Positions 53,941 to 62,393 of a DNA stretch of 64,000 bases are shown piece by piece. Source of the DNA: Pacificoceanicola sp049341065 (GTDB taxonomy: Bacteria; Pseudomonadota; Alphaproteobacteria; Rhodobacterales; Rhodobacteraceae); contig NZ_JBMPIX010000003.1 of NCBI RefSeq assembly GCF_049341065.1, positions 186,001 through 250,000 on the forward strand. Reading direction: 5' to 3'. A program made the position numbers and the translations under genes. The notes beneath the pieces were generated by a model. The model was not told the DNA's origin. It did not search any database and saw only the letters and a list, made by a program, of their open reading frames with translations. How positions within the stretch are numbered: the stretch's first letter is position 1; each line of letters opens with the position of its first letter.

Positions 53941-54834
53941 ATGCTCAAGACAGATGACCTGCCGCCGCTGAACGCGCTGCGCGCCTTTGAAGCCGCCGGC
54001 CGCCACCTGACCTTTCGCGCCGCCGCAGATGAACTGGGCGTCACCCAAGGCGCCGTTGCGCAACATGTGCGCGGCCTTGAGGCGCGTCTGGATGTGCTCT
54101 TGTTCGAGCGCCATCCACGTGGGCTGACCCTGACCGAAGCCGGGCGGCGCTATCACACACGGCTCAATCAGGCGTTCCGCATTCTGACCGAGGCGACATC
54201 GGACCTGCGCCCGGTGCCGGAACGTGTGACGATTTCGGTCACGCCGACCTTTGCCGCCAAATGGCTGATCCCCAACATGGCTGACTTTTCCGCAGCGCAT
54301 CCCAAGGTGGACCTGCGCGTCATGGCCACCGAGGCGCTGTCGCGTTTTCAGGCCGACGGGGTGGATATCGTCGTGCGCTATGGCGTGCCGCCTTTCGGTG
54401 CCTCGCTGGCCGCGCAGGAGCTGTTCCGCGAAGGCGTCATCCCGGTTTGCTCACCCAAGCTGATGGAGCAGGCGGTGGATCTGACGGGGCTGAGCCTGCT
54501 GCACGACAGTCTGGATCTTTGGCCCGAGTACATCGAGCAAGTTCTGGGCATGACGCGCCCGGCGCGCCTGTCGGGGCCACGGTTCAGCACCATCACGCTG
54601 GCGCTTGATGCGGCCATGGCGGGGCAGGGCGTAGCGCTGGCCAACCGCTTTATGGTGGCCCGTGAATTGGCCGAAGGGCGTTTGGTACAGGCCCATGATG
54701 GCACATTGCAAACCCGGCATAGCTATCACGCGCTAACCCCGCAGGATCATCTCAGGAACCCGTCGGTCCGAGCGGTTTTTGACTGGCTGGCGGAACACGC
54801 TTCAGTTGAAATGGAACCTGAACCGCAGTCCTGA
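53941..54834 (+). CDS. LysR-family transcriptional regulator (GcvA-like)
   Basis: 297 residues. An N-terminal winged helix-turn-helix (L-N-A-L-R-A-F-E-A-A-G-R-H-L-T-F-R-A-A-A, about 10-70) and a periplasmic-binding-fold effector domain (about 90-295), with the GcvA-type V-T-P-T-F-A-A-K-W-L-I-P segment. GcvA-like members control amino-acid or beta-lactamase genes. It lies next to the TRAP operon, on the same strand, 168 bp before it, and could control it instead of, or together with, the NarL-type pair. Confidence 0.9.
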   Translation: MLKTDDLPPLNALRAFEAAGRHLTFRAAADELGVTQGAVAQHVRGLEARLDVLLFERHPRGLTLTEAGRRYHTRLNQAFRILTEATSDLRPVPERVTISVTPTFAAKWLIPNMADFSAAHPKVDLRVMATEALSRFQADGVDIVVRYGVPPFGASLAAQELFREGVIPVCSPKLMEQAVDLTGLSLLHDSLDLWPEYIEQVLGMTRPARLSGPRFSTITLALDAAMAGQGVALANRFMVARELAEGRLVQAHDGTLQTRHSYHALTPQDHLRNPSVRAVFDWLAEHASVEMEPEPQS

Positions 54835-54866
54835 CGTGCGCCGCGCCGCGGCATCGCCGCAAAATT

Positions 54867-54882
54867 GGTCACTTTTGTAACC
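54867..54882. promoter_or_regulatory. Candidate operator upstream of the TRAP operon
   Basis: GGTCAC-TTTT-GTAACC is an inverted repeat (5 of 6 pairs) 120 bp ahead of the dctP-like start, flanked by TTG and CAA. The LysR regulator or the NarL-type pair could use it. Confidence 0.35.
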
Positions 54883-55001
54883 CAACTCCGTAGCAGTGGG
54901 TATTTCTTTCCTCAAAACCGCCGCCTAGGGTGGCCGCACTTTAACCGATCCGTGTGCGGTGGGGAGCCGCGCGCGCAAGAAAACCTTATGGGAGGATTCA
55001 T

Positions 55002-56087
55002 ATGGATCGTCGTTCTTTCCTTCGCGCCTCGACCGTGGGCGCGGGTGCTGCAGCTGCTTCCACTCTGGCAGCGCCAGTATATGCTCAGGGCAAGCGCACC
55101 CTGACCATGGTCACCTCGTGGCCGCGCGGTTTTGCCGTTCTTGATGATGCGGCGTCCTACCTCGAAAAGTTCGTGTCCGAGATTTCTGATGGCAACCTGA
55201 CCATCGACAAGAAAGCGCCGGGCGAACTGGTGGGCGCACTGGAAGTCTTTGACGCTGTGTCCTCGGGGCAGGCGGACATGTACCACTCGGCTGACTATTA
55301 CTTTATCGGTCAGCACCCGGGGTATGCCTATTTCACCGCTGTGCCCTTTGGCGGCACCGCGCAGGAAGTTTCGAACTGGTATTATCATGGCGGCGGCGAA
55401 GCCCTGCATGACGAACTGGGCGAGATCTTCAACCTCAAGGGTCTGCTGTCCGGCAACTCGGGTTCGCAGTCCGGTGGCTGGTTCCGCAACGAGATCAAGT
55501 CGGCTGACGATTTCAACGGCCTCAAGTTCCGCATGCCCGGCCTTGGCGGCAAGGTGCTGGGCAAGCTCGGCGCATCGGTCCAGAACATCCCCGGCGGCGA
55601 ACTGTATCAGGCGCTGTCCTCCGGTGCCCTCGACGGTCTCGAGTGGGTTGGCCCGATGGCCGACGAACGCGCCGGTTTCCAGGAAGTCGCGAAGGTCTAC
55701 TACACCGCTGGCTTCCACGAGCCGGGTTCGGCGCTGGCCTCTTCGGTCAACCTGGATGTCTGGAACGACCTGTCGGACCAGCACAAGGCGATCCTGCGTT
55801 ATGGCTCGATGGCTGTGACCCAGTACCAGCTGGCTGAAACTCTGGCCAACAACGGTGCCGCACTGGCCCGTCTTCAGGCACAGGGCGTCAAGACGCTGCA
55901 ATTCTCGGACGACGTGTGGGATGCCTTCGGCGCCGCCTCCAAAGAGGTCATGGACGAGAACATGGGCGACGAGCTGTTCGCGAAGATCCGCAACTCCTTC
56001 GAAACTTCGCTGGCGAACTCGGCCGCGTGGATTCAGAAGTCCGACGGTTACTATGTCGAACAGCGCGTGCGCGTGCTGGGCGGCTAA
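55002..56087 (+). CDS. TRAP transporter solute-binding protein (DctP family, TakP-like)
   Basis: 361 residues from ATG 55002, with GGGAGGA ahead. The N-terminus M-D-R-R-S-F-L-R-A-S is a twin-arginine signal peptide cut after A-Q-G. The body has the DctP pattern L-K-F-R-M-P-G-L-G-G-K-V-L and G-G-E-L-Y-Q-A-L-S-S-G-A-L-D-G-L-E-W-V-G-P, the variant seen in binding proteins for 2-oxoacids and other monocarboxylates such as R. sphaeroides TakP. The ligand is inferred, not proved. A terminator-like hairpin separates it from the membrane subunits. Confidence 0.9.
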   Translation: MDRRSFLRASTVGAGAAAASTLAAPVYAQGKRTLTMVTSWPRGFAVLDDAASYLEKFVSEISDGNLTIDKKAPGELVGALEVFDAVSSGQADMYHSADYYFIGQHPGYAYFTAVPFGGTAQEVSNWYYHGGGEALHDELGEIFNLKGLLSGNSGSQSGGWFRNEIKSADDFNGLKFRMPGLGGKVLGKLGASVQNIPGGELYQALSSGALDGLEWVGPMADERAGFQEVAKVYYTAGFHEPGSALASSVNLDVWNDLSDQHKAILRYGSMAVTQYQLAETLANNGAALARLQAQGVKTLQFSDDVWDAFGAASKEVMDENMGDELFAKIRNSFETSLANSAAWIQKSDGYYVEQRVRVLGG

Positions 56088-56107
56088 GCCAAGCCAAGAG
56101 ACACCGG

Positions 56108-56135
56108 AAAGGCCCCTGCAAGTCGGGGGCCTTTT
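56108..56135 (+). terminator. Intra-operon terminator between the binding-protein and permease genes
   Basis: AAAGGCCCC / GGGGCCTTT (9 pairs, 9-nt loop) ending in TTTT, 20 bp after the binding-protein stop. Partial termination would make more binding protein than permease. Confidence 0.78.
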
Positions 56136-56207
56136 CGCACATGACCCCGCCGAGGGGTAAGAAGATTTCCAAGACAGGCCGGACAACCGGCCGATGAGGG
56201 GGAACTC

Positions 56208-57158
56208 ATGGAAGAAGAGGGCGCGGTCGGCTTTTTGCCAGCCTTGGCCGATGGGATACTTTGGATCCTTCAGAGCATTCCAATGGCGTTTTACAATCTT
56301 GGCTATGCGATCACGCATCCGGGGCTTTGGCTGGATTTTCTCAGCTGGAATGCCACTGCCGAGGACAAGCAATCGGTCATGCGGGTGGTCTACTATGGCG
56401 GCTCGACCGAATTTTTCTTCGTGGCGATCACGGTCTTCCTTGTGATCTTTGCCATCGGTCTTTGGCGCAATTCCTTTCTTTGGGGCACCGTCCGTGTGTT
56501 GGAAGGCTTTGCCAATACCGTTGGACGTTTCGCCGCCTGGGCAGGCCTGCTGATGGTGCTGCAACAGGTTGTCATCGTCTTCATGCAGCGGATCTTTACC
56601 CGGCCTGACATCTCGGTCGGGTTTGGCATCCCGCTGCAATTCGACATTTCGTGGTTCGCCGAAGAACTCAAGCTTTACAACGCCATGGTGGTGGCGCTGT
56701 GTCTGACCTACACATTCGTGCAGGGCGGCCATGTGCGCGTCGATCTGGTGTATTCCGCTGTGTCCTACCGCGCCAAGCGCGTCATCGACATGTTCGGCAG
56801 CCTGTTCTTCATGATCCCCATGGCGACGCTGATCTGGATGTATTCCTGGTACTTCCTCTGGCGCCACCTGATCGTGCCGAAACCTTCGGCGTCGGACCAA
56901 TTGGACCGCCTGCTGACAAAATCCCGCGCCATGAAGTGGAACGTCGAGACCATCGGTTTCAGTCCCAATGGCTTTACCGGTTACTTCCTTTTCAAGGTGC
57001 TCATGGTCGCCTTGGTCGGGATGATCTTCATTCAGGCCTGGTCGTTCTTCTTCCGCTCATACCTTGAGTGGAAAGAGGGCGAAGAGGCAGAGGGCAAGTA
57101 CCTTGACCGCGACATCCTCGAAGAGGGCGAAGAGCCCTACGATCACGCAGAATTTTAA
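56208..57158 (+). CDS. TRAP transporter small permease (DctQ-type, extended)
   Basis: 316 residues, against about 160-200 for most DctQ proteins. The standard four-helix part lies in about residues 95-235 (L-K-L-Y-N-A-M-V-V-A-L, H-V-R-V-D-L-V-Y), with an extra N-terminal hydrophobic region (12-90) and a cytoplasmic tail rich in Glu (E-W-K-E-G-E-E-A-E-G). H-V-R-V-D is the DctQ signature. It starts after GAGGGGGA and is followed 15 bp later by the large subunit. Confidence 0.85.
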   Translation: MEEEGAVGFLPALADGILWILQSIPMAFYNLGYAITHPGLWLDFLSWNATAEDKQSVMRVVYYGGSTEFFFVAITVFLVIFAIGLWRNSFLWGTVRVLEGFANTVGRFAAWAGLLMVLQQVVIVFMQRIFTRPDISVGFGIPLQFDISWFAEELKLYNAMVVALCLTYTFVQGGHVRVDLVYSAVSYRAKRVIDMFGSLFFMIPMATLIWMYSWYFLWRHLIVPKPSASDQLDRLLTKSRAMKWNVETIGFSPNGFTGYFLFKVLMVALVGMIFIQAWSFFFRSYLEWKEGEEAEGKYLDRDILEEGEEPYDHAEF

Positions 57159-57173
57159 GGCGGAGTCAGACAT

Positions 57174-59528
57174 ATGCTATTCGGACTAGATGGCGTCGAG
57201 ATCGGCCTGATCATCGTCTTTCTCACGCTCTTTTCAGCGATCCTGTCGGGTTTTCCGGTGGCTTTTGCCATCGGTGGCGCCGGGGTCATTTCATTCGGCA
57301 TCATCGCCGCGCTTGATAGCGCGGGATTGCTGATACACCAGGCGATCGACACAAGTTCGGACGCTTACAACGCACTGTTGGCGACCGGTGTTCCGGCGGA
57401 AACCGTCTCGATCTTCCGCAATCCCGAGTTGCCACGCATCGGCGTTCACGTCTTTGAACGCGGTTGGGAATACGCGCTGGACCGCAACGTGTCCTTCATC
57501 GTCAACCGTATCAACGAACGGGTCATCGCCGGCCAGTCGATTGAGACTCTGCTGGCGGTTCTGATGTTCGTGCTGATGGGGATCGTTCTGGAGCGCTCGA
57601 AGATCGCCAACGATCTGCTGACCACCATGGCGCGGGTCTTTGGCCCGCTTCCGGGCGGTCTGGCCGTGTCCATCGTCGTGGTGGGCGCCTTTCTTGCGGC
57701 GTCGACCGGGATTGTCGGCGCGACCGTGGTCACCATGGGTCTGCTCGCCCTGCCAACCATGCTGCGCAACAACTATTCGCCGGAACTGGCGACCGGGGTG
57801 ATCGCGGCTTCGGGCACGCTGGGGCAGATCATTCCGCCATCCATCGTGATCGTTTTGCTGGGAACGTTGGCCGGTGACCTGTATTCCGCCGCGCAGGAAA
57901 GCCGCGCGGTCGAGGCAGGCTGTACCGACGCGTTGACCTATCTGGGTGAACCTGCCGTGGTTTCGGTGGGCACGCTGTTCCAGGCCGCGCTGCTGCCGGG
58001 GATCCTGCTGGCGCTGCTGTACGCGCTTTATGCCTTTGGTTTTGCGATGCTCAACCCCTCCAAGGCCCCTGCGGTCGAACTTGGGGTCAGCACCAATGAA
58101 CCGGTCACGCGGGGCGAGGCCTTTACCTGGCTTCTGGGGGTTCCGATTGCGCTGATCGCCGGGACCATGTTGCTGACTCAGGTCAACATGGTGGGCAACC
58201 AGAACACCACGGTTTCGAGCTTTTCCGACATTGGCGAGTCGGCCAGCCTGCGCACCAATGTGAGCGAGCTTTGCCAGTCCGCGATGATCGAGCTGCACGG
58301 CCAAGAAGCGTGGGATACCGCCGTGGCCGAACAGAAGGTCATCGACGAATCTGGCGGCGCGACTGAAAGCACACGCCTGACGCCGGAAGAGATCGAGCAA
58401 GCCCGCGCTGACAAGGTGGCCGCGGCCGCCCCCATCGGCACCGGCATCGCGATCCTGACGGTGATGATGGGTCTGATCCTTGCCTTCGCACGCGGGATCT
58501 CGCCCAGCTCGGACCCGATGCCGCTGCTGATTGGCGGTGTGGGTCTGGTTCTGGGGCTATTGGTGGATATTGCCTTGATCAGTCCGCTGACCTCGCCGGG
58601 TTTGACAGTGATCTTCTTGTTCCTCCCGTGGGCGCTTGCGATCTATGGCTGTTATCATGCGATGGTGCGGCTATCGAAGCATGACCTGCTGCGCGTGGTC
58701 TTCCCGCCGTTGGTTCTGATCGTTGCGGTGCTTGGCTCGATCCTTGGCGGGATCACCAACCCGACGCCGGCTGCGGCGCTGGGGGCTGCAGGTGCGATCA
58801 TGCTGGCTGCTTATCGCAAGCTGAAGGACGAAGACAAATCGCCCAAGGTCATCATCTGGTCGACCCTTGCGGTGCTGGTCATGATCCTTTTGGGTGTCAA
58901 CTTTGACCTTCGCATCAATGCTGACAATGTCAGTTTCGAAAGCTGGGTGGCCTTTTTCTTTGCCTATGGCGCCTATCTCTATGCGCTGTTCGGGTTGCTG
59001 TTCAGCTGTTGGGTTCTGTACCGCTCCGGGGTTCTGACCCCGGCGGTGCGCGAAACCGCCAAGGTCACGAGCATGGTCTTCACCATCCTCATCGCCTCGC
59101 AGTTGCTGAACCTTGTGGTGATCTCCTTCGGCGGCGAGCACTATATCCAGAGCTTCCTCAAGAGCTTTGACAACGAGGTCAAAGTCTTCCTGATCGTGAT
59201 GCTGGTGCTCTTTGTTCTGGGCTTTGTTCTGGACTTCCTCGAGATCATTTACATAGTCGTGCCGATCGTTGGCCCGGTGATCTATGGCGGCTCGTTCGAT
59301 CCCAAGTGGGTGACGATCATGATCGCGGTCAACCTGCAGACCTCGTTCCTGACACCGCCCTTCGGGTTTGCGCTCTTCTACCTGCGCGGCGTGGCTCCGA
59401 AAGAGGTCACAACAGGCCACATCTATCGCGGCGTGGCACCCTTCGTGTTGATCCAGGTCGTGGGTCTGGCGATCCTGTGGTTCTTCCCGGGGATCGTGAC
59501 CATCGTGCCGGACCTGATCCCGAACTGA
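57174..59528 (+). CDS. TRAP transporter large permease (DctM-type, extended)
   Basis: 784 residues, almost twice the ~430 of ordinary DctM. Core motifs are intact (T-G-I-V-G-A-T-V-V-T-M-G near residue 178, G-T-L-G-Q-I-I-P-P-S at 214-223, N-L-Q-T-S-F-L-T-P-P-F-G near the end). The additional length lies in two hydrophilic inserts (about 48-118 and 341-420) and extra helices in the second half. Large members of this kind belong to the TakP-type group. Together with the Tat-exported binding protein and small permease it imports an organic acid with sodium. Confidence 0.88.
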   Translation: MLFGLDGVEIGLIIVFLTLFSAILSGFPVAFAIGGAGVISFGIIAALDSAGLLIHQAIDTSSDAYNALLATGVPAETVSIFRNPELPRIGVHVFERGWEYALDRNVSFIVNRINERVIAGQSIETLLAVLMFVLMGIVLERSKIANDLLTTMARVFGPLPGGLAVSIVVVGAFLAASTGIVGATVVTMGLLALPTMLRNNYSPELATGVIAASGTLGQIIPPSIVIVLLGTLAGDLYSAAQESRAVEAGCTDALTYLGEPAVVSVGTLFQAALLPGILLALLYALYAFGFAMLNPSKAPAVELGVSTNEPVTRGEAFTWLLGVPIALIAGTMLLTQVNMVGNQNTTVSSFSDIGESASLRTNVSELCQSAMIELHGQEAWDTAVAEQKVIDESGGATESTRLTPEEIEQARADKVAAAAPIGTGIAILTVMMGLILAFARGISPSSDPMPLLIGGVGLVLGLLVDIALISPLTSPGLTVIFLFLPWALAIYGCYHAMVRLSKHDLLRVVFPPLVLIVAVLGSILGGITNPTPAAALGAAGAIMLAAYRKLKDEDKSPKVIIWSTLAVLVMILLGVNFDLRINADNVSFESWVAFFFAYGAYLYALFGLLFSCWVLYRSGVLTPAVRETAKVTSMVFTILIASQLLNLVVISFGGEHYIQSFLKSFDNEVKVFLIVMLVLFVLGFVLDFLEIIYIVVPIVGPVIYGGSFDPKWVTIMIAVNLQTSFLTPPFGFALFYLRGVAPKEVTTGHIYRGVAPFVLIQVVGLAILWFFPGIVTIVPDLIPN

Positions 59529-59555
59529 TCAAGGCGCGCACCGACACACCATTGC

Positions 59556-59586
59556 AAAGGGCCGTCCCGGTTGGGGCGGCCCTTTT
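59556..59586 (+). terminator. Terminator of the TRAP operon
   Basis: AAAGGGCCGTCCC / GGGGCGGCCCTTT (12-13 pairs with one G-T, 4-nt loop) followed by a T-run, 28 bp after the large permease stop. Confidence 0.9.
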
Positions 59587-59695
59587 CGTTCCGGCAATAG
59601 CCCTGTGCCAAAGACACTCAGCAAACGTGATGAAACGGCCAGCCTGTCCCTGTCAGCCAAGGCTGGTCCTGCAAACCGGCGTTGCGCGGGAGCGT

Positions 59696-60508
59696 TCAGG
59701 CCCGAGTGTCGGGAAAGGAGATATTGGCCACTTGTTCGGCGATCGGATCGGTCGAAAGCGGGTGGCTGTCCGCGTCATAGCTGTCGTCCAGCGACAGCGG
59801 CTCCCACTGTCCGTGGCGGTAAATCTCGACCGCATCGAACTGCGCCTTGTACCCCATCTTGTCTGAACCCGGCACCCAGTAGCCAAGGTAGACATAGGGC
59901 AGGCCCGCCTCGCGCGCGATGTCGATATGATCAAGGATCATCCATGTCCCCAGCGAGGCTTTGTGCAGGGTCGGCTCATAAAAGGAATAGACCATGGACA
60001 GCCCGTCATCGAGCATATCGGTCAGGCAGACGGCGCTCAGTTCGTCGCGGGTGCTGTCGATGTATTCGATCACGCGGCTGCGGATCGGCGTTTCCTCGAC
60101 CATGGCGGCGAATTCGAAGACGTCCATATCGGCCATGCCACCATCGGCGTGGCGGGCATCCAGATAACGCCGGAACAGATCGTACTGATCCTCGGTGGCC
60201 CAGGGGCTGGTGGCGCGACGCGTCAGATAGGCGTTCTTTTTCAGCGTCCGGCGTTGGCTGCGCGACGCGGTAAAGCGTTTCACGTCGATCCGAGCCGACA
60301 GACAAGCGGCGCAATCGGTGCACGAAGGCCGGTACAGCACATTCTGTGAGCGCCGAAAGCCCTGCTTGGACAGCGTGTCATTCAGCTTTTGCGCCTCGTC
60401 CCCCTGCAGGGCGGTGAACAGCTTTCGTTCCATCCGGCCCTCAAGATAGGGGCAGGGCTGCGGTGCTGTTACATAGAACTGCGGTGCAATGGGAAGTGAA
60501 TGGCGCAT
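59696..60508 (-). CDS. bpt: Aspartate/glutamate leucyltransferase (Bpt)
   Basis: 270 residues from ATG 60508. Zinc-binding-like cysteines occur in P-C-P-Y-L near the N-terminus and R-P-S-C-T-D-C-A-A-C, followed by the conserved R-R-T-L-K-K-N segment and L-G-Y-W-V-P-G-S-D-K-M-G-Y-K. It adds leucine to N-terminal Asp or Glu of proteins, marking them for ClpAP through the N-end rule. The longer reading from 60595 is rejected because homologues begin M-R-H-S-L-P. Transcribed alone. Confidence 0.93.
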   Translation of the reverse strand: MRHSLPIAPQFYVTAPQPCPYLEGRMERKLFTALQGDEAQKLNDTLSKQGFRRSQNVLYRPSCTDCAACLSARIDVKRFTASRSQRRTLKKNAYLTRRATSPWATEDQYDLFRRYLDARHADGGMADMDVFEFAAMVEETPIRSRVIEYIDSTRDELSAVCLTDMLDDGLSMVYSFYEPTLHKASLGTWMILDHIDIAREAGLPYVYLGYWVPGSDKMGYKAQFDAVEIYRHGQWEPLSLDDSYDADSHPLSTDPIAEQVANISFPDTRA

Positions 60509-60638
60509 GGGTCTTTGGTGACTCGGGGTGTTGATGCCTGACGGTAACAAGTAAAATTTTCTGCGCCAACCCCCGGAACAAGTGAACCCCAGCATGTGCC
60601 GGGGTTTTCTTAAGGTTAGGTTAACCGCGTTCAGGCAG

Positions 60639-60691
60639 GCCGGGTCAGTCGGGCCGGGTCAGTCGGGCCGGGTCAGTCGGGCCGGGTCAGG
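60639..60691. repeat. 14-bp minisatellite at the RDD gene stop codon
   Basis: GCCGGGTCAGTCGG is repeated three times perfectly and a fourth time in part. On the reverse strand the unit reads TGACCCGGCCCGAC; the first TGA is the stop codon of the RDD gene (60687-60689), so the array lies at the very end of the gene. Confidence 0.85.
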
Positions 60692-61133
60692 CGCGGCGGT
60701 TCAGGGCGACGGTGCCCATGACCATATCGGTCAGGCCCTGTCCGCGTTCGGTCATGAACATCATGACGACCGAGATGATTTGCAGCGGAAAGACCGACAG
60801 CGAAATTGTATAGCCCAGCGTGTGCAAAAAGGCCTGGCTCAGATCAAAGCGATGGCCCTGCGCATTGCGGAACTCGATCGCCATCATCCGCATGCCCCAT
60901 GTGGCCGATCCCGAACCAATGGTCAGCACACGGTAGATAAAGCTGACGATGGCAAACAGCAACGGCAGGAAAAAGGCGGCCACGAACACTGTAAAGATCA
61001 GGATCGGGACCATCATTGCCGCGACAATGATGAAATCGATCACCCAGGCAAGGCCGCGCTTGACCGTGACACCTTCGTAAAAGGCGTACTGACGCTGGGG
61101 GTCCGGCAGGTGGGTGTAGGTATCGCTATACAT
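60687..61133 (-). CDS. RDD family membrane protein
   Basis: 148 residues from ATG 61133, chosen because AAAGGGA lies 6 bp ahead; ATG 61151 is possible. It has the RDD layout: R-G-L-A-W-V-I-D-F-I-I-V-A with the R-x-x-x-x-x-D pair in helix 1, a second helix, the A-T-W-G-M-R segment and a third helix ending T-D-M-V-M-G-T. RDD proteins are small membrane proteins, some linked to ion transport. The DUF2852 gene lies 62 bp away upstream on the same strand. Confidence 0.85.
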   Translation of the reverse strand: MYSDTYTHLPDPQRQYAFYEGVTVKRGLAWVIDFIIVAAMMVPILIFTVFVAAFFLPLLFAIVSFIYRVLTIGSGSATWGMRMMAIEFRNAQGHRFDLSQAFLHTLGYTISLSVFPLQIISVVMMFMTERGQGLTDMVMGTVALNRRA

Positions 61134-61195
61134 GGTGTCCCTTTGTGACATGTGGGGCGGCCCCTTGAAAAGGGGGCCGCGTTGCATCGGCCTGA

Positions 61196-61627
61196 TCAGG
61201 CCTGTTCGGTTTCGCGGGCCTCATCGGCGGCGCGCTTTTCACGGTCGTCCATGAACTGGTCGAACTCGGCCTTGTCCTTGGCGTCGCGCAGACGTTGCAG
61301 GAACGACTCAAACGCTTCCTGTTCATCCTGAAGACGGCGCAGGGTTTCAGCCTTATAGGCGTCAAAGGCCGTGTTGCCGCTGGGTTTCATCGCCGCAAAT
61401 GCGTGACGACGGTGGCTGTGGGTGCCGGACCGGCAGGATTTGTTGAACATACGTTTGCTCCAGATCATGTAGGCAAGAAGGGCAAGCCCAACGGGCCAGA
61501 AGAAGATGAACCCGAGAACCATAGCTGCGATCCACGCGCCTTTGCCGCGTTGATCGAGCCAAGCCTCGGCGCGCGAGAGCCAGCCGGACTGAGCGGGCAG
61601 GTCTGCGGTATAGGTGGCGGTGGTCAT
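61196..61627 (-). CDS. DUF2852 protein
   Basis: 143 residues with a membrane helix pair (about 30-58: A-M-V-L-G-F-I-F-F-W-P-V-G-L-A-L), a His-rich stretch (S-H-R-R-H) and a long charged helix with F-L-Q-R-L-R-D-A-K-D-K-A-E-F-D-Q-F-M, which is the DUF2852 signature. Function is unknown. GGAGAG precedes the ATG. Two palindromes upstream suggest it is regulated by a specific repressor. Confidence 0.85.
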   Translation of the reverse strand: MTTATYTADLPAQSGWLSRAEAWLDQRGKGAWIAAMVLGFIFFWPVGLALLAYMIWSKRMFNKSCRSGTHSHRRHAFAAMKPSGNTAFDAYKAETLRRLQDEQEAFESFLQRLRDAKDKAEFDQFMDDREKRAADEARETEQA

Positions 61628-61650
61628 GTCTCTCTCCGTTTTCGGTTGCG

Positions 61651-61669
61651 ATGTGAATGCTCTTCACAT
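61651..61669. promoter_or_regulatory. Palindrome 1 upstream of the DUF2852 gene
   Basis: ATGTGAA-TGCTC-TTCACAT is a perfect 7-bp inverted repeat with a 5-bp spacer, 24 bp ahead of the DUF2852 start. Its partner lies at 61710-61728. Confidence 0.6.
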
Positions 61670-61709
61670 TGAAACAGATCGGGATTGACGGGCTGGCTTT
61701 CAAGTCTGG

Positions 61710-61728
61710 ATGTGAATGTTTTTTACAT
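61710..61728. promoter_or_regulatory. Palindrome 2 upstream of the DUF2852 gene
   Basis: ATGTGAA-TGTTT-TTTACAT, the same site with one mismatch, centred 59 bp from palindrome 1. The pair looks like two operators of one transcription factor. Confidence 0.55.
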
Positions 61729-61833
61729 TAATTGGCAAGGTGTATATTTATCAGATGGTTAGATCTGGAAAAATTGGAGCCTAACGTGGGGTGACCGGCA
61801 GTTTTTGGCTTTGGAGAACCGAAGGATCCGCAG

Positions 61834-62301
61834 CTATTCCGTGAAATCAGCCGCTTTTGCCCCTGTCAGACCCGGCAAAATCGTCGGGTCGAGCGGGAAG
61901 ACGTGGCGCGGTGTGCCTGCGGCGGCCCAGACCTCGGCAAACTCCAGCAACCGCGGGTCCAGCCAGGCGCGGATCGGGCTCAGGTGGCCTAGCGGGGCAA
62001 CACCGCCAATGGCAAAGCCGGTCTGGCTGCGGATCAGGGCCGCGTCGGCCTTGCCCAGCGGTTCGCCCGCAAGTGCGGTGGCCTTGTCGGCGCAAACCTT
62101 GTTGCCACCAGCCGTCAGGAACAGCACGGCCTCGCCCGAGGTTTCGGCCCGGAAGATAATGGACTTGGTGATTTGATCCAGCGCGCAGCCGACACTGTCC
62201 GCAGCTTCCTGCGCGGTGCGGGCTTGGCCGACTTCGCGGATATCGGCGGGCAGACCTGCCGCTTCGAGGGCGGCGCGCACGCGGGCCAGGCTTTTGCTCA
62301 T
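61834..62301 (-). CDS. YbaK/EbsC-type aminoacyl-tRNA deacylase
   Basis: 155 residues from ATG 62301, with AGGAGAG ahead. The family's features are present: a basic helical start (K-S-L-A-R-V-R-A-A-L-E-A), the K-S-I-I-F-R-A strand with its key Lys, K-V-C-A-D-K-A and the G-G-V-A-P-L-G-H loop. Members remove wrongly attached amino acids from tRNA (Cys-tRNA-Pro for YbaK). It is divergent from glnE. The exact tRNA substrate is not clear. Confidence 0.85.
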   Translation of the reverse strand: MSKSLARVRAALEAAGLPADIREVGQARTAQEAADSVGCALDQITKSIIFRAETSGEAVLFLTAGGNKVCADKATALAGEPLGKADAALIRSQTGFAIGGVAPLGHLSPIRAWLDPRLLEFAEVWAAAGTPRHVFPLDPTILPGLTGAKAADFTE

Positions 62302-62393
62302 CGGGCTCTCCTTTGTCGCCACCAAGGTGCCCAAAGCGGGGCGGGTCGGCAAGGGGTGTTGCCCTTTTCCGCAATGCGTGGCCATCTGCGCCT

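Noticed and set aside
54912..56900. 662-codon reverse open frame over the TRAP genes
   Set aside because: It spans two well-supported forward genes and has no recognisable motif.
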